The notes beneath the pieces were generated by a model, which saw nothing but the letters and a program-made list of their open reading frames with translations, was not told where the DNA came from and searched no databases. A stretch of DNA of 35,772 bases, taken from the NCBI GenBank assembly GCA_035299065.1, contig DATGXI010000139.1:1-35772 (forward strand), read 5' to 3'. The position numbers were made by a program, and so were the translations under genes. This document shows, one piece after another, positions 26,701 through 34,400 of this stretch (position 1 is its first letter; each line of letters begins with the position of its first letter). Source of the stretch: DASPJQ01 sp035299065 (GTDB taxonomy: Bacteria > Bacteroidota > Bacteroidia > Flavobacteriales_D > UBA2798).

Positions 26701-27947
26701 ATGTCAAACACACTTTTATCATAAGCAATGCCATTGGTGTCAACATTGAAATTCGGAAAGAAACGAATGACGGATGTGTTGTAGCTGGAAAAACAGGCAA
26801 AGGCCGGTACGGGTACGGGCAAAACAGTTACAGCTGGTCTTCCCTGGTAATCGTAAATGGTTTCGCCTACAATTGTTTTATTATCGCTGTTAATGCGGGT
26901 AACGGTTTGCCTGTTGCGCAAGCTTCCGTCAAAATAACTCACCACTTCTTTTTTCTTGCCTTCTTCGGCAAAGGTGGTGGTTACCTGCCAGTTTTTATCA
27001 GCTTCGTGTGCATTGTCAATATAATAATAGTTGTCGGTTGTAATGCTGCCGCTCAAACTGTCGGCATCAACAACATTCCATGCACTAAACATGGGTGTGG
27101 TGGGTGCTGCGGTGTCATACCCAACCGCACGCACACGGTAAATTAAATAGCCACGGTCAAACAACAATGGAATGTAGTAATACGTGTTGGTTGTTGAAAT
27201 ACGTGTTGCATTGTTGCGGAAATTGAATTTAATTTCATCAAGGCTTTTTGTATTGGAAATTACACCGGTATCATAATCATTAATAAACGTCCACTCAAGC
27301 TGGTATTCATCAGCCTGTACGGCACCAGCAAAGGCCTGCCAGCTTATTTCTATTTCATCAATAATTCCACCTCCATCGCAATCCAGGTTGCGCTCGGTAA
27401 TGCTATTCATGGTTAAGGGTGTGCTTACTACCGTATTGAAATGATAAATACGTTCAACTTCAGCTTTTCCTTCAAGGGTTAAATAATGCGGGAGCGATGC
27501 ATTTACACCGTTTACTTTTATAGAAGTGATTTCAAAAACAAATTTATACCAGGCTCCTGCAAATTTTTTGGTGTTCCTGTCGGTAAACACAGCCGAACCA
27601 ATGGTTGGGTTGTAAGCAACCGACAACGTTTCCGTAAAGGGCGTTAAAGCAACATTGTTGGTGTCATAAGGGGTAACCTGCACAATTACCACGGTTGACT
27701 GGTTTGACGTAATTAATACTTTGTGGTTTTGGTTAACCGACAAGGTAAGGTAATTGCTCAATGCAATATCCGTAAATCCCGGGTTGTTTTTGGGCGAAAC
27801 TTCAACCGAGTCTTTGTCACCTACAACAATGGCGCTTCCTGTAGGAGCGCTCATGCTTTTAACAAACGTAAGTTTTGCTGCGTTTGCCTGTGCAAAGCAA
27901 AATGCGAGCATAACTGCCAGGTTTAATCGAATAAATGTTTGTACCAT
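14718..27947 (-). CDS. Giant RHS/YD-repeat protein with nested beta-propeller and variable C-terminal (toxin-like) domain
   Basis: 4,409 aa. Signal peptide 1-23 (ANA|AK). In order: N-terminal beta domains (25-310); YD-like segments 'GETIYDYQGRPAVTVLP' (near 375) and 'NGQASVSYLDQEGRVVATALAG' (to 552); a long Cys/Tyr-rich region with tandem Cys-flanked modules (about 1826-2156); 'LYYYDQAGNLVKTVPP' (near 2169) and 'YNSLNQLVKQTMPD' (near 2225); a YCF48/BNR-like propeller region with Asp-box motifs such as 'RDGGTTW' (about 2240-3260); RHS repeats from 'FWYDRLGRIVVSQN' (3267) through 'NHLGNVLEVITDRKYP' (3880) and 'DYSPFGVTLDGRTFN' (3930); a small beta domain (3950-4095); the RHS core 'FNGQEHDDEIKGEGN' to 'GRWLTIDKEYKQYPG' and 'NNPIYFIDYDG' (4106-4169); and a unique C-terminal domain (4170-4409). 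RHS proteins form shells that encase and deliver C-terminal toxins. It is the fifth gene of the operon, 52 bp after the LolA-like gene. The C-terminal activity is unknown. Confidence 0.88.
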   Translation of the reverse strand: MVQTFIRLNLAVMLAFCFAQANAAKLTFVKSMSAPTGSAIVVGDKDSVEVSPKNNPGFTDIALSNYLTLSVNQNHKVLITSNQSTVVIVQVTPYDTNNVALTPFTETLSVAYNPTIGSAVFTDRNTKKFAGAWYKFVFEITSIKVNGVNASLPHYLTLEGKAEVERIYHFNTVVSTPLTMNSITERNLDCDGGGIIDEIEISWQAFAGAVQADEYQLEWTFINDYDTGVISNTKSLDEIKFNFRNNATRISTTNTYYYIPLLFDRGYLIYRVRAVGYDTAAPTTPMFSAWNVVDADSLSGSITTDNYYYIDNAHEADKNWQVTTTFAEEGKKKEVVSYFDGSLRNRQTVTRINSDNKTIVGETIYDYQGRPAVTVLPVPVPAFACFSSYNTSVIRFFPNFNVDTNGIAYDKSVFDIDDTSGYCTVIAPPMYDSVGASNYYSVENGSKSREQAFVPDANDYPFTQVEYTNDNTGRIRKQGGVGQEFQLGNGHETGYLYGQPNQIQLDRMFGSEVGDATHYKKNVVIDPNGQASVSYLDQEGRVVATALAGDSTTNLHALPSSSNYNGTVLTVDLFNKNAEGESNSNTLNADNTGIEFHTELLVAYQSNYEFDYAIEIDTLADTCFKENVCINCVYNLEIEVLDECGLDMIKASGDTIQGLIGHFALNGNELDFVTTCHSPSTYDTAMNFTLNLDPGVYTVVKKLSLNLAWRDSVVAAYLDTAYNHCVMTLQDFIDAEMDNIDTSGCHIDCDECVASLGTRDDYVASGKGTAMEYDFLVEQCQAPCESHSLCQNTFQQMLIDVSPSGQYAEFQISGGGYYTYMYPLSLYNDLNVLSANRPVVGSIWDRAWWRNPQTVVNGTTYPFYFEEDGNLAKIYLTVDVSGYYQPLVYTNDSVKFDAGGLPYIYPQHLAQLKDFINLFKPAWAKALVTYHPEYCYYETCNEYEQAPTTTDTYSSEEFDELMRGSLTWYQAVNNGLINATTGLPNDWFTFSSTDPYDPFVTNGYGTYGAVLENKFDQYVIFSSGYYSMVQQAAIMARCGTSTGLLPSPACTLFGTDHIPGSTAHNTEIRNAEWGYLRDFYLSAKHQVQNTRADQLALTSCYSFNDCIGNDDVLSYQGIMWAETDGPGLNQWYHSEQPCSPWYDQYYHTKTKRFPDVYDVPGYTEEPMEAAYQMYLTTGQCPIVTALEDFLGVMADSAFFTADTVNLLDIPQFNAVYLANNNYAPYLPITSFDYTWQGDTATVYDTLHIDWVNETDSCIFEFYKTGSGIVSWDDIIGFSTMQATSYTAPNYHFTINAQVEPDSGTYVPYQLVEIEGITTCYEINDCEFPLVCEPTQIGNDLALLISVLAGKQDLTGTGVALDDTLYAEFVTTPLYSLMGLTGITGLTYTFNTANNTLNIVDPGNPANRIVVTITGFNPGTFTAADLDSIGYFDNFNSLDAHYFTMDAHDTLSNFLATVTFSARYTTGDDSTGINIADCDQPEPLNCANDPYIMAGESLYDLVKDLLLHAPFDTAYTAASSAYYTTAFQNLLPPPITPLANSYEIDTSTSIGYETWTVGLDSACSIELTHDIYGAPRHSFEDLITLQGPFVYGTPDAEGLYHQFYYKANYLVPGHPINFRDTIIVTSCIGFKPCKPCVDTLLYPDIILNDTTEANDGDGDKMLIINDKLVHEGKLTVNSEILGYVHYKQALEAYNASVGTARHAKRLKPVSLGEFRQKGLIRVNEAYLNYLRKQHDVTGNARAEQVNETPKSIIEFTNVAATHAASKNTINTSPVTINTGRGNKLVAAAGTGSGQRALNTFTSGQTIDGGTMLNNDQGPAFETRDMIVDDTCLEMYEQYVQAYNAFQVYQLTDSASCDTFQLTTPFISLNAFMHDFHLCCTDNGGYDSLMAYLVRFDSLYLCPGLPDTLGVCDDTAIINTSECWYEYVNYVNNIAAFNNSSFAASHGYALPVIFNSYDSLAAYGGCECVKNYNGYIQGYIYLPWGYDYPAPVDLAHFEGCFMQETVKCDSLYYVYYQAVNDYNLWADSNDVTMIGSMIDYEQFYENDFCYCVQGYVAYLYSLTEGLATPSGSTFTLMLSNPLGYCTGQMAEPCTPNNAPPDTLPEIPFNYVNPCVQYQVEMATVNATTAYNQYIDSLTTYIANKYTQHCLNALETFTNEYTDKEYHFTLYYYDQAGNLVKTVPPQGVQLLSITSPSSPLEVDCIEDRTNGTQQVFTSHVLATRYEYNSLNQLVKQTMPDHDNMSIWENKLCNGLDSNLTVTSVQFVDGSQGYLTGTIPGGFTSNVRGVAYKTNDAGETWQKLNLAATNFKKIQMIDSLWGYAIGTDAVAYITRDGGTTWDVLSNYWSWGGALYNFDDLTDMDFYDRTHGIFTTKYNGYIRIDSLVGSTSIPKTGYARITPGAMVAPDYSTSVVMDNATGTSDNYFMSINDTNSTLGLTYNTFLRLTTPSGSGSGAVNTYTSHDIKQVSWIDTSSVKAFACGTDGSLLYSGDRGVTWIYRPVNLTGTFKQVYFRDFDNGVAIIEDAGGNGYICATHDNGLNWTTLSDSAKDYNAISPYAVSATGAKLVAVGENGAVSRVLAIDGTPYGIIDLDQPNATVDLTACFGTVIDNKVWIYTGGNTNKLYRTKDADAGTTVWTSQNITSISAFNKIAAQNFANHTTSPCINGAILAGNNLLYKFYKATSVDTIQFSSITINTPGGGIPTTTGFNDVLAQNGKLYALNNSNQTHLYYSAVTNSAAISSVTYVTSSQNINSGVSPTTVGRSIALSNNDRIIAVAGDGGRFERGAFAAGTPGTVAWVASTEPSANIKALPVKASDFSGTIAMTCGDNGQMAAFYYNGGVSQYYAKILTTGNKDDMNEIDFTSSTGGYTVGNGGKINAFSLSSFTVTNTAVSTPVTVDLHDISVSGTAAYVAGDNGTILYTTNITTPGSFSIAANVTNDDLYAVEFVPTKSFALAAGDHAHIRWCMGTNAMTNKNLYQFSLNDLSTYGTDNIYIVGNRLSIKHSVDGGDTWSVVKPSFTAGPGSASIHNLNAVKSMMKNQAVVVGTREGIWHINNNTLAPSLLVETTRLFNDVDFAEPTRGYAVGANSTNGWFKALDFDTTAKTLSLNGSIVISSGLSGNVLNCIQAFKSSNTVKFVAFFEGHNGLVWYGTASNSVTVSSFTAGTTSIKDVFFHDNEVGYVVGTDGAIFKNTNFTANKTAWTNIGTRLNDSLNSQLLTSDMDIRTIGFSSRTKGFIGGLYNGTASGANNTDDNYARIVKDESGYYSTLFWYDRLGRIVVSQNTRQFNETPRKKYSYTLYDALGRVAEAGEKTENHPGRTRFAEVPGTVVNNFFNPLTINDSTLGAWINDTTGARREVTMSYYDEPVAQLASSLPGTFTQENLRKRIATVMYEEEYDYDTTTYTHATHYTYDIHGNVNTLLQDNKNVTTSNYGAPVATEEFKRIDYDYDLISGNVHEVDYQKDSADQWMHRYEYDADNRITQVETSDNGYHWDRDAKYLYYDHGPLARTELGNDKSQGIDYAYTLQGWIKGVNSNQLTSALDMGRDNYIGSSNANQYFGKDVCGYTLNYFAGDYKPIDYSGKWSTVANRFEADKTGSDMLAARYDLYNGNIGAMVTTISDTDWNALPQATSYQYDQLNRIMQSRAYTNLNTGTNVWSSGGGYANRYYNAFTYDANGNILTQQRHRQDGTKIEELSYGYKTSGGLTLQNRLYHVDDAVFSTTAADDIDDMGIFNQVNFNTGNNYRYDEEGRLIQDLQEEIADIEWRVDGKVKSVERTAGSSRKNLIFEYDAMGNRIAKHMYTSSYSWIKSTYYVRDAQGNVLATYDKDTVAAALSYQLKELDIYGSSRVGLNTKETEMIAAVAPSATNFTHVLGKKQFEISNHLGNVLEVITDRKYPVDLGDYDSNNDSTNESYVSGTLDGIVDQYKADIVLSRDYSPFGVTLDGRTFNRQSCDTITTVVTDTSLFDDFPGADISGMIGEFSGNIVSNPSTVTAVRVIGTGNIGMYKYVDLETAAYTFSFNFDNTNLTTGGVRAQLLDSATNTLVYNSTGFLSDGNYSFSVPGITAGTYKVQFEYLVASGSHNFYIDKLCLSHKDTTTMIDCDGNGDYRYAFNGQEHDDEIKGEGNSYDFGARLMDSRLGRWLTIDKEYKQYPGHSNFSFGFNNPIYFIDYDGRIIWDPIKNEEIIVTYDANGAPTLTLAGGGPVSDQAFRHTNLIIAPLANSDEGKQLISDMMNSPTKITFYEKNESNDGKERTSGIDPKRDRKGVAKKFKFGKNKGLFKEVNISPNLNAISKRANKEGIDYDELVLGVMTIEIGHLETANQIVADEKLLDLGYGFKPSETPEFRGFDYAMDKKEDLQAAAKAAYENLFAKAAAAQGNYRVEKGQAITDKIYIIGEGAKTRDPMVFQTTKTK

Positions 27948-27999
27948 TTTATATTTTTTAAATGCTGTTCTTTTTTTAAGTTGCCATTCACCTCACATC

Positions 28000-28755
28000 T
28001 CAATAATCATCCTTCTGTTTCCGTTCAATGCGATTGTCTATGATGGTGTAGTTGCTGTATTTTCCAGTCTTAACTACTTTTGTGTTTTTAAACGTGAAAA
28101 ATGGTTTGTGCGAAAACTCGTTGTTACCAAAAATCGGTGACATGTTGTAATCACTGTAGGTGATTTTAGCTTTGCCTTTTGCTTTCGCGGCATTTTCTTC
28201 CTGGCTTACGGGCATTTCGTTGTGAAAATAAATTACAATTTCCCGTATCGAAAAATCATTGTTCACATGCAGTTCTGTTGCTTCAACCGGGTGGTCTTTT
28301 TTATAGTCAATCCTGAAGGCAAGGTTACCATTGGCTTCTGATCGTTTAAAAGCCGCTGCGTTTTTTTGTGCAATAAGTGTTTCAACATTTAGGTCGGCAC
28401 TTGTTTCACCTGTTTTTTTGTCGGCAACCAATATTGTGCGGTTAACCGTATCAACAGTAAAACGTATGACATCGTCCTGGTATGAATGTATGCCCAGCAT
28501 AAAGCTGTGAAACAGGTTGCCCTTACGTTTTAAATAACCTTTTGATTGGTCATGCGCAGTTAAGGTGCGGTGGCCTATGAATGTTTGGTGCAAAATGTTA
28601 ACCGAAAAGTTTGTTTTCAGCTCGTAAAAAGCGCTTACTTTTTTGCTTGCTTCTTCAACATCATCCTTTTTTGCAAGTACCCACGTGGTTTTATCGGCAA
28701 AACCAAATGACAGCAATACAGCTGCACCAACTAACATATATATTGTTTTTTTCAT
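28000..28755 (-). CDS. Exported LolA-like protein, RHS operon
   Basis: 251 aa with a signal peptide (about 1-20, FGFA|D). The mature part begins with a helical stretch, then 'GYLKRKGNLFHSFMLGIHSYQDD' and 'VDTVNRTILVADKK', which follow the strand order of LolA/LolB-type lipoprotein-carrier folds (a G-x-L-x-R/K-K-x-G-N strand, then a dg..vwvyd-type strand). A second half with 'IRVEIVIYF'-like strands (here 'SIREIVIYFHNE') continues the sheet. A role in handling the neighbouring exported giant proteins or their lipid anchors is conceivable but inferred only from the fold resemblance and operon position, 61 bp after the 724-aa gene and 52 bp before the RHS gene. Confidence 0.6.
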   Translation of the reverse strand: MKKTIYMLVGAAVLLSFGFADKTTWVLAKKDDVEEASKKVSAFYELKTNFSVNILHQTFIGHRTLTAHDQSKGYLKRKGNLFHSFMLGIHSYQDDVIRFTVDTVNRTILVADKKTGETSADLNVETLIAQKNAAAFKRSEANGNLAFRIDYKKDHPVEATELHVNNDFSIREIVIYFHNEMPVSQEENAAKAKGKAKITYSDYNMSPIFGNNEFSHKPFFTFKNTKVVKTGKYSNYTIIDNRIERKQKDDY

Positions 28756-28816
28756 AATTTCTTAATTCGTTTAGTCCTCATTAAACTGCTGCTGTCACTG
28801 CTATTGTCTCTCTGTT

Positions 28817-30991
28817 TTACTGTTTCGGAACACTGGTTTTACTTTCCTGTATGGTCATAACTCCGCGTTCAGTTTCTTTTTTAATGCGCATGAGTTTCCC
28901 TTCCTCGTCATATTCATAAAATGTAGCATAATGCCTTTCGTCAAGTTCGGCAGCCAGGCGAAGTGTTACAGGGTCATACACATATGTTTTTGCACTTCCG
29001 TCATACGGTATTACACGTATATCGTCAAACAGGCAATCGCCCGTTATACAAACAAGTTTTATGTCAAGCTCAACGGTTGTGTCAGGAATGGTAAACTCAT
29101 AATCTATTTTTTGCCAACCGTCAATAATGTAACCAGAAGGGCTTATGGCACCCGATGACTGGCCTGTTCCAATGTAGTTGAGTACAATTTGCGGATAAGT
29201 GTATGATAATTTTGTGGCAGGTGCATTTCGTTCTTTTACCCATGCCGATATGAAATATTTTTTGCCAGCTTCAGGTGCAAATGAACCAATACAGTTTTCG
29301 CACGGTTCCTGTGGAATTTCATGACAAACCGAATATTCAGGAATATAATTTTGCTGGTCAATGGCATCGGGTATAAGTGCCGCATTCACCATATTTATTC
29401 CACTTACTGTTACTCCTGGTGTTAAAAAGGTAAGGTTTCCCGGTTCTGAATCCAATATGTCACTTGGGGTTAATAAAATATTGGTAAACGGCTGATCGGG
29501 ATCATTGATGCAAAAAAGTGTTCCCTCACCACGAAGGAAATACAATTTGCCATCTGGAGCTTTTTCAATGGAACCTACGTTGTGCCAGTTTTGATAATCC
29601 ACATCGGTTACACCTGAAAATGTATTGCCGTAACCATTGGTAAAATTCATGGTGCCTACAGCTTGCTCAACTTTTAAACGAGCCGGATAAGCCTGAAACG
29701 ATGACATCCCATGCGTTACAGTAACCTGGTGCAATAAATCAACCTGTGCAAGGTAAGTTACGTTGGTATATCCGCCAGCAAAAAATCCTCCGGCACCAAG
29801 GTAAATGTACTTGCCTTCAGGGCTAAATTCAATGGTAGAAATTTTGGCAGGAAAATTTTGGAGGTAATTGATACCGTCAAAATCGGTGGATGTTTTCCAG
29901 TCATTGGCCCAGCTGGCTGTGTCATAATTGGTGATGTCGGCAACATCGTCAGACGGCACAATGGCCAGTTCATCACAATAAATAAGCTCCTGGTTGGTAT
30001 ACGTTACGTTTCCAAAATTTTCGTGGTTATTGAATGTTGTATATAAAAAGCGGCTTCCGTCATGGCCATCGGCTGACGATCCATCTACTTCTTCATAATA
30101 AAATACCGTAGCAAGTTTGATGTTGTTGTTGGTGTATTCATTCAATTCAACCGCTGTTCCCACATCCTGAAAATACGTGTAGCCTTTTTCCTGTGTTATG
30201 GACCTTATCAGTGGACTTCCTGTTACGATGGCCAAACCGGTGTCGGTAATGGTATACTGATCAATTTGACAGGTATTATCTCCCTCGGGCTGGTTGCTGT
30301 TATTTTCATGGCGTTTAAGGTAAAGGTACCTGACTTTTTCCTGGCTTTCCAGTTCGTATTCAATTGAAACGGCTTTTCCGTAGTCGTAATATAATCCTGT
30401 GTTTAAATCCCTGTCCTTTATACTACCTGATCCATCAGTAACAAAAGTAAATCCTGAGGTGTCGTATTGCACAATTGAATAAAGCACTGGTTGAAAAAGG
30501 TAAGTCCCATCACTTGTTGTATTGTCAAAGTTCCTGTTGTAAACAATCATCCACCTGTTGGTAAAGGTTGGTAAAGGAATTACCTGCACTTCGGCATCTC
30601 TTGGCGGGCAATTTAAACGTCCTGTATCAGGTGTTATTTCTGTTCCATCAGGCGCAATAAAACGCAATTGCCGCGCATCATTGGTGCCATCATCATACAA
30701 CCCGGTATGGCTTAAATAAAAAAGCATATTCCCACAGGTGTCATAGGCTACTGCCGATCCGCCATAATCTACCGATGTTGTGTCAATAAACGCAACAGTT
30801 GGTGATGATGAACCTAGATAGGCTGGCTTAAAATCAATCAACTGATTTTTAACAGGTGTTGACAGGTTGTTGGCTGCATGTCGCAAAATCATTGGCCACT
30901 CAGGGTACCCAAAATTATTTTGTGCATTTCCGAGGAAAGGAAATACCATTGCAAGCAATAGGGCATAGATTATTTTTTTTCCGTTTTCCAT
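28817..30991 (-). CDS. Exported beta-propeller / carbohydrate-binding-like protein with RHS-type YD tail
   Basis: 724 aa with a signal peptide (about 1-23, GNAQ). Residues about 30-560 look like a beta-propeller of the kind found in Bacteroidota surface proteins, with blade-like strings 'SPEGKYIYLGAGG', 'APDGKLYFLRGEGTLF' and 'INDPDQP'. A Cys-rich link ('PCENCIGSF') leads to a jelly-roll, carbohydrate-binding-like domain (about 569-660: 'GKKYFISAWVKE', 'LFDDIRVIPYDG'). The last part, 'YVYDPVTLRLAAELDERHYA' followed by 'FYEYDEEGKLMRIKKETERG' (about 668-709), is an RHS/YD-type motif. The start at 30991 overlaps the preceding gene by 22 bp, indicating translational coupling; a Met at residue 15 is less good because it would shorten the signal peptide. 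Function unknown; probably a partner of the RHS giant. Confidence 0.75.
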   Translation of the reverse strand: MENGKKIIYALLLAMVFPFLGNAQNNFGYPEWPMILRHAANNLSTPVKNQLIDFKPAYLGSSSPTVAFIDTTSVDYGGSAVAYDTCGNMLFYLSHTGLYDDGTNDARQLRFIAPDGTEITPDTGRLNCPPRDAEVQVIPLPTFTNRWMIVYNRNFDNTTSDGTYLFQPVLYSIVQYDTSGFTFVTDGSGSIKDRDLNTGLYYDYGKAVSIEYELESQEKVRYLYLKRHENNSNQPEGDNTCQIDQYTITDTGLAIVTGSPLIRSITQEKGYTYFQDVGTAVELNEYTNNNIKLATVFYYEEVDGSSADGHDGSRFLYTTFNNHENFGNVTYTNQELIYCDELAIVPSDDVADITNYDTASWANDWKTSTDFDGINYLQNFPAKISTIEFSPEGKYIYLGAGGFFAGGYTNVTYLAQVDLLHQVTVTHGMSSFQAYPARLKVEQAVGTMNFTNGYGNTFSGVTDVDYQNWHNVGSIEKAPDGKLYFLRGEGTLFCINDPDQPFTNILLTPSDILDSEPGNLTFLTPGVTVSGINMVNAALIPDAIDQQNYIPEYSVCHEIPQEPCENCIGSFAPEAGKKYFISAWVKERNAPATKLSYTYPQIVLNYIGTGQSSGAISPSGYIIDGWQKIDYEFTIPDTTVELDIKLVCITGDCLFDDIRVIPYDGSAKTYVYDPVTLRLAAELDERHYATFYEYDEEGKLMRIKKETERGVMTIQESKTSVPKQ

Positions 30992-31416
30992 GCAAGGGGT
31001 AGGTTTTTAGCAGTTTTAAAATTCGTTCTTCGCGTTGCGCTCTCAACCTTGAAATGCGCGGTTTTTTCAATGAGCGATTTATGCATACGTATACGCACCG
31101 AACTCATTCCGGCTGTTGAAAGATTGTCTTTTGAATCGGCAATTAACCATGCATTGTTTTTAAACACGGCAATTTTCGTTTTTTCAAACAATACCTTATT
31201 GTTAACATCCAGTAATGAAAACCGCAGTCTTTTAATGTTTGTTGCTTTGCCAAGCCGGAATGAAAATAGTACGTCAACGCTGTCGGTTGAGCGTTCACGC
31301 AACAAGGTGTCAGTTACATGTGAATCCGAAACAACAACACGGTAATTGGTAAAATCCTGGCCTTGCAAAAAACTGCAAAAAAGAAGGAGGTTTAAAAAAA
31401 GCACTATTTTTTTCAT
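30970..31416 (-). CDS. Small exported protein of the RHS operon
   Basis: 148 aa with a signal peptide (about 1-19, LQG|QDF). The remainder reads as a single beta-rich domain with strands such as 'NYRVVVSDS', 'VLFSFRLG' and 'IKRLRFSLLDVNNKVLF', and a basic C-terminus. I do not recognise the family and see no catalytic motif. It begins 4 bp after the stop of the large upstream protein, and its own 3' end overlaps the next gene by 22 bp, so it is firmly within the operon. Confidence 0.75.
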   Translation of the reverse strand: MKKIVLFLNLLLFCSFLQGQDFTNYRVVVSDSHVTDTLLRERSTDSVDVLFSFRLGKATNIKRLRFSLLDVNNKVLFEKTKIAVFKNNAWLIADSKDNLSTAGMSSVRIRMHKSLIEKTAHFKVESATRRTNFKTAKNLPLAWKTEKK

Positions 31417-31420
31417 ACAA

Positions 31421-34400
31421 TTACAGGTTTATTTGTTTGGTAAGTTTGCATCCTTTGGCGTCCAGTATAATCAATTCAATTTTGCTGCCGGGCCCGGTAA
31501 TGTTCAATGCATTGAAATTGGTTCCTGAAAAACTTACAACAGGCGCTCCGTTTATTACGTTCCAATCAACCTGGTAAGGTTCATCTCCGCCTGAAACCAC
31601 AGCTTGTTTTCCATTTGTAATTGCCGATGTAGTTATTTCTATTGAACAACCAGCAGGATCACAAACAGTAAGTACTTTTTTCATGGTGAGTGGTTGTCCC
31701 TGCGAAATTTGTATACTCCTGCGGCCTGAATGCGAGTCATCGTCCACAATATGATTCACCACATTAAACTTAAAGTGATTGTCGGCACATTTACTAAAGC
31801 CATAATCTTCAAAATTATCAAAGCCCAGATCACGGTAGCGGCTGTTAGCAGCCACAGCTGTTGCAAACGATTGACGGTAGCCAAATGTGGCTGTTGAATA
31901 GCGGCCAAGTGCATCCTGGTTTTCCAGTTCCTGGCCATATGGTGAGTATTCGGTTACACTTGAAGTATAGGTCCAGTTTTTTTCATCTACCTGCCATTTA
32001 CCTGTGTTTAACCTGTAGTAGGGAGTAAATGAAACAAAGGTTCCATCTTTGCGGATGTTTGTATTGTTATTGTACATTGACTGTGTTCTTGGCGAGAGGT
32101 GAAGGAAAGATGTTTTCATACGCCAGTTGCCACGTGTTCCCAGTATATACGGGTTGTTGGTATAGGTCATGGGCGATGTTGGTTCGTCAAAACAATCACA
32201 GAACGTACGCCAGCGGTCGCTAAATTCAACGGCTGATGCCTGCAAAACTTTGTCGTATACATTCGCATTAAAATTGGTGAGCGGGTTGCTGAGTGAAGTA
32301 ATGGTTGCAATGGGTGTACTTTGCAAATTCTTTCGTCCTGAACGAATGATTTTAAAGGAATAACTTCCCGAAAAAGTGGACCCGTCTTTTTTCACAACGC
32401 TGATTCCCGAAGATGTTGTGCTAACCACCCAAACAAGAATGAACGTTGAGCCATTTTTAAGTTGCAACACATCGCCCGGAGTAAAATACTGGTTAGCGTT
32501 ACTAATGCTGGCATTGCCTGCTGTAAACGTAACAGCGGCTTGTGTTAAACCTATATTTTTATAAGCCTGTCCCATGTTGTCATAATACCAGTGTGCAGGA
32601 TAGCTCATGGAATAAATGGCATCGTTGAAATCGGTCTTTGTTTGCGTTAGCAGCACTTCTCCGGTTTCCGAATCCCAGGCAATGTTTTTGGTTGACACAA
32701 TCGAGCCAAGGTCTTTTGCAATGGTTTCCTCAAGAATTCCAAAACGCTGAACCACTTTGGTAACTACTGCGCTCCTGAATTGTGTTACTTCATGTGTAAT
32801 TGAAGGAAGAAATACCGGTATTGCTATAGGTGTAGGCGGAAATGGCCATATGAAACCATCAAGGTTACACATAGTTGCTGCCGAATTCAATTCGGTTCGC
32901 TGCTGCCTGAAATCGGTTAACATATCCATAACCAACCCTATGTTTTTGTTTGAAATGGAACCATCAGGTTCTACCACTTTCATGTTGTTGTTGAGGCGGT
33001 AACTCCCCGTCAGGTAAGGATCGGTTTTATATTTGTATTCAACGCTGGTTATCGGGTCGGTTTTTCCTTCCTGGTAAACACTTTGTTTTTTTTCTTTCCC
33101 ATGCATGTCATTCAGTTCAATGTAAAACCCCTGGCTGGCATTCATAAAATCTTTGCTTTTTACGTAGAACATTGATGCAATGGAAAAAGGATCGGTCTTA
33201 TCCTGTATGCTTTTTACCTTTGTGTTTTCAACAATTGTTGGAAAATTTTTTGCAGTAAAAAATTCGTGCACCACTTTGCCGGTAGCATGTTTTGTAACCC
33301 CTGAACGGGCTAAATTTTTAACAGTTACCCGTGAATAGCCTACCGATGCTCCAGGGAAAAAACCTTCTCCAAAAGGCTCTTCAACGTAATGTTCCGTATC
33401 AGGTGCTAAAAGATTTTTTTCATTGGTAAAAATGGGTTGTTTCCAGGTGTTTTCATCACCACCCAATTGTGGTTCCCATGCGGCAACTCCTGAAGAAGTG
33501 CCGTCTTCAAGTGTGTATTCATATTCCTGTCCGTAATTGGCCGAACTCATTGTGCTATCGGTCATGTTAGCCCATTCATCGCTCATTACAATTTTTTTCA
33601 CACGAACACCACCACCCAATTTTTTTGCGGTTGGGTTATACAATCGTATCCATGATTTTTTTAAAATAGCATCTTCACATTTTCCTTTGGTAAGTATCCA
33701 TTTGTTTTCACCCTGTACAGCTGCAGAAAAGTTGGAAACAACACTAACCAGTGAGTTCAGGAGGTCTTCACCAAAAGAATCGCCATCATCAATTGCCGGC
33801 TGGTCATAAATATGGCGTGGAAGGTTAAGCCTGCAATACTGTACCGCAGCTTTTGTAATTGGATTTACATCCGCAGATGCGGCAGCATCATTGATGTCAA
33901 CTGACTGTGGAATAACATAACCATACGTTTCACCAAGCGTATCATGTGTGCCATAGGACGCAATGTTGAAGTATCCTGAAACATAATCGTGATGTCCGCT
34001 ATTGGTTTCCATTAAGAACCGGAAATAAACGCGTTCCATGCCTCCAAAATATTTACTCATGTCGGTTATATCATCCTGCAAGGCGAAATAAATGCGCTTG
34101 CCCGGTGCAGTAATGTTGCGTGCATCGGTTTCGCTTGAAGGGAACGACTGACCCTGGTAACCTTCAATCCTGAACATTTGCGAAGCTTTTTTATTTTGCA
34201 CATAAGCGTAATCATCGCTTTCATACTGTACATGAATTTTTCCTCCCGAAGGAAGATTGATATCCGTCATTAACCATGCGCTTACATAATCATTGGTTAC
34301 CGAGCTGTCTTGTATAACATAAGGAAATTCAGCTGGAGCAAGGTTTCCTGTATTGCCGCAGCCTGCTCCACCAGGTATGGCTTTGTAATTTCCCCAACGG

